Shown here: positions 1-5,580 of the stretch, piece by piece
How positions within the stretch are numbered: the first letter of the stretch is position 1
Layout of the letters: each line of letters starts with the position of its first letter
NCBI GenBank assembly: GCA_019347785.1
Contig: JAHWKQ010000138.1
Coordinates: forward strand, 1-6,192
Length of the DNA: 6,192 nt
Origin: Actinomycetota bacterium
GTDB taxonomy: Bacteria > Actinomycetota > Nitriliruptoria > Euzebyales > Egibacteraceae
Direction: 5' to 3'
Made by a program: the position numbers and the translations under genes
Notes under the pieces: model-generated
The model's input: only the letters and a program-made list of their open reading frames with translations
What the model was told of the DNA's origin: nothing
Database searches by the model: none

Positions 1-396
1 TGCCAGCACCTCGCCCCGACACGCTGGCACTGGCGGCCGACGCCGGCCGAGATACGCGACCGGCCCGGCGACGCTCACCGGGCTGTTCGTATGTGAAGGC
101 ATTCACCTCCACTCGATGTCACCCCGACGGGCGGGGTCGGCAGCGGTGCGCGGCCCTGCGGTGAATGCCCGCTCGAAATGCCGTGGCTTGCTCTCAACCT
201 GCGCCTTCCGATCGGGCCGGGACGCGTGTCAGACTCGGTTCGTCGAGTCGGGCCGGCCCGGCAGGGCGTGTGCACGGGCCTTCGGTGAGGTGGGGGCGTG
301 ACCGGGTCACGACTTGCCAGGTACTAGCTGCCTGGGAAAGCTGGCCTTCCTCGGCGAGCACCGAGAGGGCGCCGAACTCCTTGACGCCGAGCCCGG
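1..396. other. Region without a recognisable gene
   Basis: Several short frames are open on both strands, but none gives a product I recognise and none has a convincing start with a ribosome binding site. One plus frame is open from position 2 to a TGA at 299-301, but its product is low-complexity and rich in Arg, Ala and Gly, as chance GC-rich frames are. Small inverted repeats are visible: TGCCAGC at 1-7 with GCTGGCA at 23-29; GTGAA/TTCAC at 93-106 around GGCA; and GACTCG/CGAGTC at 232-249 followed by the palindrome GGGCCGGCCC at 250-259. No tRNA or rRNA signature was seen. This is probably intergenic or decayed sequence. Confidence 0.5.
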
Positions 397-480
397 GTGG
401 GGCGCAACGAAATCGTCAGTGGCATGGGTGGAGACCAGATACTGCTCGATGACCCCAGCGGCAACCCGATCGAGCTCTTC
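397..480 (+). pseudogene. C-terminal remnant of a VOC/glyoxalase-family protein
   Basis: In the frame starting at 397 the translation runs EIVSGMGGDQILLDDPSGNPIELF. This matches the closing strand of vicinal-oxygen-chelate (glyoxalase/bleomycin-resistance/dioxygenase) domains, where D-P-x-G-N-x-I-E-L-F carries the last metal-ligand glutamate. Upstream in the same frame there is a TGA at 382-384, and the earlier beta-alpha-beta-beta-beta modules are not visible in that frame. Downstream the frame does not stop near the expected C-terminus and runs on into the next gene without family-like sequence. I therefore read it as a gene fragment left by decay or rearrangement. The short motif is convincing; the rest of the original gene cannot be traced. 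A frameshift from sequencing error would not explain the missing N-terminal two-thirds. Confidence 0.5.
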
Positions 481-649
481 CCACCCCGATGGCCTGCCCG
501 GGCGACGGTTCCCGTTCCGCAACCGGGACGGGGGGTGGTCGATGCATGCGGTCCCCGCTGGGTCCCCGTCCGCTGTTGGAAGAGGGGACCGTTGGGGTGG
601 TGGCCGGTGTGGGCAAGACTGAGGACGCCGACGTGCTGGCGAGGGCTCG

Positions 650-739
650 GAGGCCGTCGACCCGGTGTGCCGGATGACCGTGGACATCGCCCAGGCGGTG
701 GAGCGCTTCCGGCCGAGCCCGAGCGGGTTCCTGACGTAA
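650..739 (+). pseudogene. Short YHS-like (DPVCRMTVD) remnant
   Basis: The frame ending at the TAA at 737-739 reads EAVDPVCRMTVDIAQAVERF before stopping. DPVC-x-M-x-V is the opening motif of YHS domains, small metal-associated modules found at the ends of metal ATPases, oxygenases and cyclase-like proteins. The rest of a YHS domain (the aromatic strand and the F-C-x-x-x-C motif) is absent. The same frame has a TGA at 620-622. The frame one register away reads DADVLARA up to 647, and removing the register difference there would join it to SEAVDPVC, which suggests a frameshift near 647. The stop codon overlaps the ribosome binding site of the next gene. It may be the decayed end of a gene once transcribed with it. 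The identification rests on one motif. Confidence 0.35.
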
Positions 740-744
740 GGAGG
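738..744 (+). promoter_or_regulatory. Strong Shine-Dalgarno site of the CoxG-like gene
   Basis: AAGGAGG lies 5 nt before the ATG at 750. It is a near-perfect anti-16S match and fixes the start of the gene. It overlaps the stop codon of the YHS-like remnant (TAA at 737-739), as in tightly packed operons. Confidence 0.85.
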
Positions 745-749
745 GACGC

Positions 750-1529
750 ATGCAGATCCAGGACAGCTTCACCGTGAGCCTGCCCGTCGAGGAGGCCTGG
801 GACGTCTTCCTCGACGTGGAGCGCATCGCGCCGTGCATGCCCGGCGCGGAGCTGCAGGAGACCGATGGTGAGGAGTACCGCGGTGTGGTCAAGGTGAAGC
901 TGGGGGCCATCACCGCCCAGTTCAAGGGATCCGCCCGCTTCACCGAGGTGGACGAGGACGCGCATCGGGTGGTGCTGCGCGCCGAGGGCCGGGAGATCCG
1001 CGGCCAGGGCAACGCCTCGGCCACGGTGACGGCCACCCTCTCCGACGCCGACGGTGACGGGACCGAGGTGGCGATCGACACGGACCTGTCGATCACCGGG
1101 CGCATGGCGCAGTTCGGCCGCGGGGTGATGGCCGACGTCTCCACCAAGCTCCTCGGCCAGTTCGCCACCTGCCTGGAAGACAACCTGACCGGATCCCGGC
1201 CGGCGGCGGAGCCGAGCGCCGAGGCCGAGCCTTCGACGCCGGAGGCGACCGAGCGGGCACAACCCGACGAGGCGCCACCCGACCAGGCCGAAACCGACCA
1301 GGCCGCGGTCGGGGAGCGGTCCGGGTCCGTCATGCAGTCCGGTCCGACCGAGCCGGTGGACCTGTGGGCGCTGACCGGCCCGCGCGTCATGCAGGCGGCG
1401 CTGCCGACGGCCCTGGTCGGGGTCCTGTTCCTCCTGGCGATCAGCAAGCAGCGCGCCAAGCGCTGGGCGTTGTCCGTCGTGGGTGCGGGTCTGGTCGCGG
1501 CCCTCGCCGCCGCGGGACGTCAGCGCTGA
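750..1529 (+). CDS. CoxG-like SRPBCC protein with C-terminal membrane anchor
   Basis: The product is 259 aa. Residues 1 to about 148 form a CoxG-type SRPBCC (START-like, helix-grip) domain. It opens with the typical strand and helix (SFTVSLPVEEAWDVFLDVERIAPCMPGAEL), continues with VVKVKLGAITAQFKGSARF, and closes with a helix around FGRGVMADVSTKLLGQFATCLED. Residues 150-205 are a disordered linker rich in Pro, Ala and Glu. Two hydrophobic segments follow, at about 217-231 and 238-255, separated by a basic stretch (KQRAKR). CoxG proteins were first known from CO dehydrogenase clusters, where they help attach the enzyme to the membrane. No coxMSL genes are seen here, so the partner is unknown. 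The ATG is fixed by AAGGAGG 5 nt upstream. The family call is firm; a role in CO oxidation is not supported by this window. Confidence 0.85.
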   Translation: MQIQDSFTVSLPVEEAWDVFLDVERIAPCMPGAELQETDGEEYRGVVKVKLGAITAQFKGSARFTEVDEDAHRVVLRAEGREIRGQGNASATVTATLSDADGDGTEVAIDTDLSITGRMAQFGRGVMADVSTKLLGQFATCLEDNLTGSRPAAEPSAEAEPSTPEATERAQPDEAPPDQAETDQAAVGERSGSVMQSGPTEPVDLWALTGPRVMQAALPTALVGVLFLLAISKQRAKRWALSVVGAGLVAALAAAGRQR

Positions 1530-1535
1530 CACCCT

Positions 1536-1554
1536 GCCCCCGGGCGAGCGGGGC
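1536..1554. terminator. Weak hairpin between converging genes
   Basis: GCCCC (1536-1540) can pair with GGGGC (1550-1554) around a 9-nt loop in the 30-nt gap between the CoxG-like gene and the converging hydrolase pseudogene. It could serve as a bidirectional terminator. The stem is only 5 bp and there is no U-tract, and such pairings are common by chance in this base composition. Confidence 0.2.
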
Positions 1555-1559
1555 TGCGC

Positions 1560-2331
1560 TCAGGCCTGTCGCGAGGAGCCGGGAGCGTTGTCGAGCAGGA
1601 CCGCGCACCAATCGGGGTAGGACACGGTGAGATCGTGGCCGGCCTTTGGGTGGGTCACGGCGCGAACGTGCGGGAACGCCGCGGCCAGGTCGGCGCTGCG
1701 GCCCGGCACGGGCACGCGGTCGTCGGCGCCGTCGGCCAGGACCACGTCCGCGCCGGCGGTGTCGAGCCGCGCCAGCGCCTCACGCCAGCCGGCCCGCAGG
1801 ATGAACCCGTTCATGCCGCCCAGGTACGACGGCCAGGTGTGCAGGACACCCTGGGGGACCAGCGGCACCGGCCACTCGGGCGAGTGCGCGACCGCCACCC
1901 ACTGGGCGAGCGCCCGGAAGGCGCACATCCACGCGCACGCGCGACGGGCCAGCGGGGACTCGAGTGCGAAGAGGCGCTCGGTCAGGCCCATGTGCCGGAT
2001 GTGGGAGGTGGCCTCGTCGGTGTCCCGGTACAGCGGTGCGCAGAAGGTCACGACCGTGACCACTCCCGGGCGGGTCGCGGCCCAGTGCAGCCGCCGAAGC
2101 CCAGCAGGTCGGGGACGACCAGTGTCCCACTTCGCGCGAGGGGATCGAAGCCAGCCCCGAACCCGTCGCCTGAGCCGGTGAGGCCGTGCAGCAGCACGTG
2201 CGCGGGCCATCCGTCGCCGAGCACGCGGACCGACAGCGGGCGCGCCCGCCGGCGCCTCCCGGCCCCCGGTGACCAGCCGCGGACCGCGGGGGCGAGACGC
2301 GGTGGCGGATGAGCCAGCTCAGGCCCGCCAT
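1560..2331 (-). pseudogene. Broken alpha/beta hydrolase with the nucleophile region missing
   Basis: Three reading frames each hold one consecutive part of an alpha/beta-fold hydrolase. From the ATG at 2331 one frame reads MAGLSWLIRHRV. A second frame, from about 2240 to 2092, reads RPLSVRVLGDG, then HVLLHGLTGSGDGFG (the oxyanion HG motif) and TLVVPDLLGFGG. A third, from about 2090 to the TGA at 1560, reads LHWAATRPGVVTVVTFCAPLY, a lid region, the acid-bearing strand VVLADGADDRVPVPG and the catalytic-histidine motif KAGHDL. The roughly 40-50 residues expected between DLLGFG and LHWAA, which carry the G-x-S-x-G nucleophile elbow, are absent, and the frame changes at that point. This indicates an internal deletion near 2090-2093. 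The first frame change (about 2240-2320) is less certain and could be a sequencing error. It sits 86 nt downstream of the ATPase gene on the same strand. An active hydrolase is very unlikely. Confidence 0.8.
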
Positions 2332-2417
2332 GCCCGCCCCGGCCGCGATCGCCGGGACGGACAGCCCCTCACCTCGTCGCGGGAGGCAGCGGTCGACCCG
2401 CCCCCGGTCGCCCCGCC

Positions 2418-3172
<755 letters not shown>

Positions 3173-3176
<4 letters not shown>

Positions 3177-3940
3177 GCCGCGGTCACCAGCGCCGCCACG
3201 GCCGCGGTCGCGGCGATCACGGGCGGGCCGGCCGCGGCCAGCCACTGGCCGGCGGTGGCCGTGCGCTCGTCGAGGATGGGCATCGCGCCGGTGTAGCCGC
3301 GTGACAGCATCGCCGCGTGCACCCGCTCGCCGCGCTCGTAGGAGCGGACGAACAGCGCTCCGGCGCCGGCGGCGATGGGGCGGGCCTGCCACAGCCAGCG
3401 CGGGTCGTAGCCGCGGGCGATCATCGCGGTGCGCATGCGTCGCAGCTGGTCGGCGATCAGCTCGAGATAGCGGATCATGAACGTGGCGATCATGGTCAGC
3501 GGTTGGGGCACGCCCAGACGGGTCAGGCCGTGCAGGATCCGCGGCACCTCGGTGGTGCCGGCCAGCACGATGCTGGTCGTCGCGCCCAGGGTGGCCTTGG
3601 CCACGATGTTCCAGGTGGCCCACAGGCCCGCCCGCGACAGGCCGAGCCCGAGTACCTCGACGCGGTCGCCAGAGGCGACGAAGGGGATCAGCAGCGCGAA
3701 TACGACGAACGGGGCGACGATCGCCAGGCGCGCCAGGACGAAGCGGGCCGGAAGGCGCGCCAGGCGCACCACCGCGGCGAGGGCGGCGGCGTCGACGGCG
3801 AACGCCCACACCGCCTCGCGGGGGGTCACCGCGACCGCGAGCACGAACGCGAGCGCCGCGGCGAGCTTGGCCTCCGGCGCCAGTGAGTGGACGGCGCTGT
3901 GCTCGTGGACGTAGAGCGGGTGCGCGTGCCCGGCGCCCAT
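3173..3940 (-). CDS. cbiQ: ECF transporter transmembrane subunit (CbiQ/NikQ, EcfT family)
   Basis: The product is 255 aa, the integral membrane T component that couples the substrate-binding protein to the ATPase. Hydrophobic segments lie near residues 26-39, 43-58, 66-89, 105-128 and 238-254. The cytoplasmic coupling helices carry the family's signature triplets: ARG at 175-177 (MIARGYDP) and SRG at 213-215 (MLSRGYTG), which contact the ATPase dimer. The N-terminus MGAGHAHPLYVHEHSAVH has five histidines in its first 18 residues, a common trait of nickel/cobalt T components. The ATG lies 6 nt after the stop of the upstream gene. No Shine-Dalgarno sequence is visible in that gap, so translation probably depends on coupling to the gene before it. 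It overlaps the ATPase start by 4 nt. Length and motifs are complete. Confidence 0.92.
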
Positions 3941-3946
3941 GGACGG

Positions 3947-4948
3947 CTAGGCCGGCGCGCGCGGACCGCGGGGCTCGCGGCCGCGGCGGTGGTCGCCCAC
4001 CGCGGCGAACAGCCCGTAGCCCACCGCCAGGGTGATGATGACGCCGACCGTCCCGGCGACCGCCAGGCTCACCGCCTCGTTGGTGATCCCCGCGGTGGCG
4101 TAGCCGGAGAGGATGGCGTCCGACAGCGCGTGTGGCTGCCCGGACCCGGCGAAGCCGGTCTCGGACGCCACTCTCGCCAGGCCGTCGGGGCCGGGGGCGG
4201 CGAACTGGCTGAGCACCGCCGCGAAGGTCAGCGCCACCAGCACCGCGCCGATCACGAAGCCGCGCATCCCCACCGCCGGGCGCCGCGCCGCCGCCGACCG
4301 GTCCAGGTCACGCGCCCCGTGCACCAGGTCCGGGCGTGACGCCAGAACCGCGCCGACCGCAAGGGCGCTGATGACGGCCTCGCCCACGCCGATCAGCGCG
4401 TGCACCCCCACCACGGCGGCGAACACCGTGTCGAACGGGACCGGGGCGGTCGCGCCGAACAGCCACTCGATGGAGAAGGCCATGGACGCCAGCACCACCG
4501 AAGCGAACGCGGCGACGCCGGTGGCCGCGACGACGCCCGTGCCGGTGGCCGGCAGCAGCCGTCGCGTCACCAGGTAGACGCCGTAGCCGCCGAAGGTGGT
4601 GACGATCGCCATGTTGAGGGTGTTGTAGCCCAGCGCGGTCAGGCCGCCGTCGGCGAACGCCAGCGCCTGGACGATCACGACCACGGCGACGACCAGCGCG
4701 CCGGTGGCGGGCCCCAGCAGGACGGCGGCCAACGCCCCGCCGAGCAGATGGCCGGTGGTGCCGGCCGCGACGGGGAAGTTGAGCATCTGTGCGGCGAAGA
4801 TGAAGGCGGCGGACAGGCCCGCCAGCGGCACCTGCGTGTCCAGCAGCGTCTCGCGTGTCCGACGCAACGCCATACCGATGGCCCCGGCGCTCACCGCGCC
4901 GGTCGCGACCGCGGTGCCGGCGTTGAGAAACCCGTCAGGGGCGTGCAC
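3947..4948 (-). CDS. cbiM: Ni/Co ECF substrate-binding protein fused to PDGLE domain (CbiM-N/NikM-N)
   Basis: The product is 333 aa, a polytopic membrane protein that binds and translocates the metal ion. Read from the GTG it begins MHAPDGFLN, so His2 is in place. His67 lies in TTGHLLGG. Both positions match the ligands (N-terminal Met1, His2 and His67) that I recall from the NikM2 structure. The CbiM/NikM domain covers about 1-205 and includes GGLTALGYNTLNMA (101-114). A basic linker (205-228) leads to a NikN/CbiN-like PDGLE domain: one helix (230-250), PDGLARVASETGF (254-266) and a last helix (293-315). CbiN/NikN is therefore supplied by fusion. The frame is open to 5101, but the GTG at 4948 has GGGAGGAG 8 nt upstream and gives the essential N-terminal His, so earlier starts are rejected. 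Its promoter carries two Nur-like boxes, which favours nickel as substrate (inference). nikMN would then be the better name. Confidence 0.92.
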   Translation of the reverse strand: MHAPDGFLNAGTAVATGAVSAGAIGMALRRTRETLLDTQVPLAGLSAAFIFAAQMLNFPVAAGTTGHLLGGALAAVLLGPATGALVVAVVVIVQALAFADGGLTALGYNTLNMAIVTTFGGYGVYLVTRRLLPATGTGVVAATGVAAFASVVLASMAFSIEWLFGATAPVPFDTVFAAVVGVHALIGVGEAVISALAVGAVLASRPDLVHGARDLDRSAAARRPAVGMRGFVIGAVLVALTFAAVLSQFAAPGPDGLARVASETGFAGSGQPHALSDAILSGYATAGITNEAVSLAVAGTVGVIITLAVGYGLFAAVGDHRRGREPRGPRAPA

Positions 4949-4956
4949 GCCGCCGT

Positions 4957-4964
4957 CTCCTCCC
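4957..4964 (-). promoter_or_regulatory. Shine-Dalgarno site of the CbiM/NikM gene
   Basis: GGGAGGAG on the minus strand lies 8 nt before the GTG at 4948. It decides the start codon against the longer open frame, and so preserves the N-terminal Met-His metal site. Confidence 0.85.
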
Positions 4965-4983
4965 GAAAGAAGGCCCCGACATC

Positions 4984-5000
4984 CCGGGCGCCTGACCCGG
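4984..5000 (-). other. Small hairpin in the transporter mRNA leader
   Basis: CCGGG and CCCGG can pair around a 7-nt loop inside the predicted leader of about 64 nt. The leader is too short for a cobalamin riboswitch (about 200 nt) and I saw no B12-box. The hairpin may be chance or may affect mRNA stability. Confidence 0.25.
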
Positions 5001-5004
5001 TTGT

Positions 5005-5019
5005 CGCAAGCAATTCGCA
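5005..5019. promoter_or_regulatory. Nur-like nickel box, proximal copy
   Basis: CGCAA-GCAAT-TCGCA fits the recalled Streptomyces Nur box tGCaa-N5-ttGCa in both GC cores and in spacing. It touches the predicted -10 element (5024-5019) and the start-point region of the leftward transporter promoter, so a bound regulator would block transcription. It has the same layout as the copy 28 bp to the right. Confidence 0.6.
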
Positions 5020-5048
5020 GTCTAGGCCGCTTTGCAATTGATTCGCAA
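5019..5048 (-). promoter_or_regulatory. Predicted promoter of the metal transporter operon
   Basis: On the minus strand, TTGCGA (5048-5043) is followed after 18 bp by TAGACT (5024-5019), a good match to the actinobacterial TTGNNN/TANNNT housekeeping promoter. The start point would fall near 5012, leaving a leader of about 64 nt. Both Nur-like boxes overlap it: one covers the -35, the other the -10 and start point. Confidence 0.6.
5032..5048. promoter_or_regulatory. Nur-like nickel box, distal copy
   Basis: TTGCAATTGATTCGCAA is an imperfect 17-bp palindrome centred on 5040. It holds TGCAA-TTGAT-TCGCA (5033-5047), which fits tGCaa-N5-ttGCa with one arm base off. It covers the -35 of the leftward transporter promoter and lies 24 bp upstream of the -10 of the rightward regulator gene, so it could also act in autoregulation. 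It resembles neither the AT-rich Zur box (TGAAAATGATTTTCA type) nor a Fur/IdeR iron box. Confidence 0.65.
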
Positions 5049-5057
5049 CGCCACGCG

Positions 5058-5067
5058 GGGACGTCCC
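5058..5067. repeat. 10-bp perfect palindrome upstream of the regulator -10 element
   Basis: GGGACGTCCC is self-complementary and sits between the distal Nur-like box and the TAGGAT at 5073-5078, where the spacer of the rightward promoter would be. It might be an operator for another factor. Short GC palindromes are common in this composition, so it may mean nothing. Confidence 0.25.
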
Positions 5068-5072
5068 GCCCG

Positions 5073-5084
5073 TAGGATGCGGGG
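5073..5084 (+). promoter_or_regulatory. -10 element for a probably leaderless Fur-family gene
   Basis: TAGGAT (5073-5078) is followed by six bases and then the GTG at 5085. This is the usual -10 to start-point distance in actinobacteria, so the mRNA probably begins at the G of the start codon. No separate Shine-Dalgarno with good spacing is seen, and no clear -35 is visible. Confidence 0.55.
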
Positions 5085-5546
5085 GTGGACACCGACGTCA
5101 TGCTCGGCCCCGTCCTGCGCGGGCACGGACACCGGCTGACCCGGGCGCGCCAGCTGGTCTGGGAGACGCTGCGGGGCGCCGAGCGTCACCTGACCGCCCA
5201 CGAGATCGCGGCGCAGGTCCACGCGGTCGACCCCGGCGTCAACCTCGCCTCGGTGTACCGGTCGCTGACGCTGTTCGCCGAGCTCGACCTGGCGCGCGAG
5301 TCCCGTCTGGGCGCCGACAGCGCCGCGCGCTGGGAGCCGGCCCACCCCGACGAGCACTTCCACCTGGTCTGCACCGGGTGCGGTGAGGTCAGCCACCATG
5401 CCGGCGACCTCGTCGAGCAGGTGCGCGCGCACCTGCGGGACGGCCACCGCTTCCGGGCCGACACCGTCGACCTGGTGGTGACCGGGCGCTGCCGGCGCTG
5501 CGCTCCACGCACGACTGACGCCCCGCCGCCGCGCGTTCACCCTTGA
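5085..5546 (+). CDS. nur: Fur-family metal-responsive repressor, probably nickel regulator Nur
   Basis: The product is 153 aa, a complete Fur-family protein. The N-terminal winged helix (about 7-80) includes the recognition helix VNLASVYRSLTLFAEL (52-67). The dimerisation domain has the metal motif H87-P-D-E-H91-F-H93-L-V-C96-T-G-C99-G and a second CxxC at C136/C139, the usual structural zinc site. Extra histidines at 35, 39, 104 and 105 could belong to the sensory site. Nothing in the protein alone separates Nur from Zur or Fur. The nickel call rests on the two Nur-like boxes next door and the divergent Ni/Co importer. Nur acts as a Ni-bound repressor of nickel uptake. The GTG at 5085 is preferred because of the leaderless -10 spacing; an in-frame ATG at 5100 would shorten it by 5 residues. 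The stop codon lies inside the -35 of the next gene. Confidence 0.8.
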   Translation: MDTDVMLGPVLRGHGHRLTRARQLVWETLRGAERHLTAHEIAAQVHAVDPGVNLASVYRSLTLFAELDLARESRLGADSAARWEPAHPDEHFHLVCTGCGEVSHHAGDLVEQVRAHLRDGHRFRADTVDLVVTGRCRRCAPRTTDAPPPRVHP

Positions 5547-5574
5547 CCTTCCATCCGGATGGAAGGCGTACAGT
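5543..5574 (+). promoter_or_regulatory. MerR-family promoter/operator of the HMA-CcdA gene
   Basis: The -35 TTGACC (5543-5548) and the -10 TACAGT (5569-5574) are 20 bp apart, the over-long spacer that marks promoters activated by MerR-family regulators through DNA distortion. CCTTCCATCCGGATGGAAGG (5547-5566) is a perfect 20-bp palindrome spanning the spacer. The start TTGACCTTCC is the same as in CueR-type copA promoters as I recall them. The -10 is followed by six bases and then the ATG at 5581, so the transcript is probably leaderless. The -35 overlaps the stop codon (5544-5546) of the Fur-family gene. The cognate MerR-type gene is not in the window. Confidence 0.85.
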
Positions 5575-5580
5575 GCCGCC

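Noticed and set aside
1..29. Inverted repeat TGCCAGC/GCTGGCA as a transposon end or terminator
   Set aside because: Only 7 bp with a 15-nt loop at the window edge, no U-tract, no matching copy elsewhere and no transposase, so it cannot be told from chance.
230..260. tRNA T-arm-like hairpin GACTCG-GTTCGT-CGAGTC
   Set aside because: No acceptor stem, D-arm or anticodon arm can be built around it, and the loop does not fit the conserved T-loop.
324..1532. Long minus-strand open frames opposite the CoxG-like gene (up to about 400 codons)
   Set aside because: They lie fully antisense to a well-supported SRPBCC gene, show repetitive Arg/Gly/Pro/Leu composition and no family motif. This is typical of shadow frames in high-GC DNA.
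3177..3809. N-terminal extension of the ATPase frame to 3809
   Set aside because: The extension overlaps cbiQ completely in another frame and is low-complexity Arg/Pro/Gly sequence. The GTG at 3176 gives the normal family N-terminus and a GTGA overlap.
4949..5012. Cobalamin or NiCo riboswitch in the transporter leader
   Set aside because: The predicted leader is about 64 nt, too short for a cobalamin riboswitch, and no B12-box or repeated NiCo-type purine motif was found.
5005..5048. Zur or iron (Fur/IdeR) operator instead of Nur boxes
   Set aside because: The AT-rich cores expected for those operators are missing. The GC-N9-GC spacing with AA/TC flanks fits the Nur pattern better.
4949..5101. 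N-terminal extension of the CbiM/NikM frame to 5101
   Set aside because: It would bury the Met1-His2 metal site, cross the predicted promoter and boxes, and ignore the strong GGGAGGAG placed 8 nt before the GTG at 4948.
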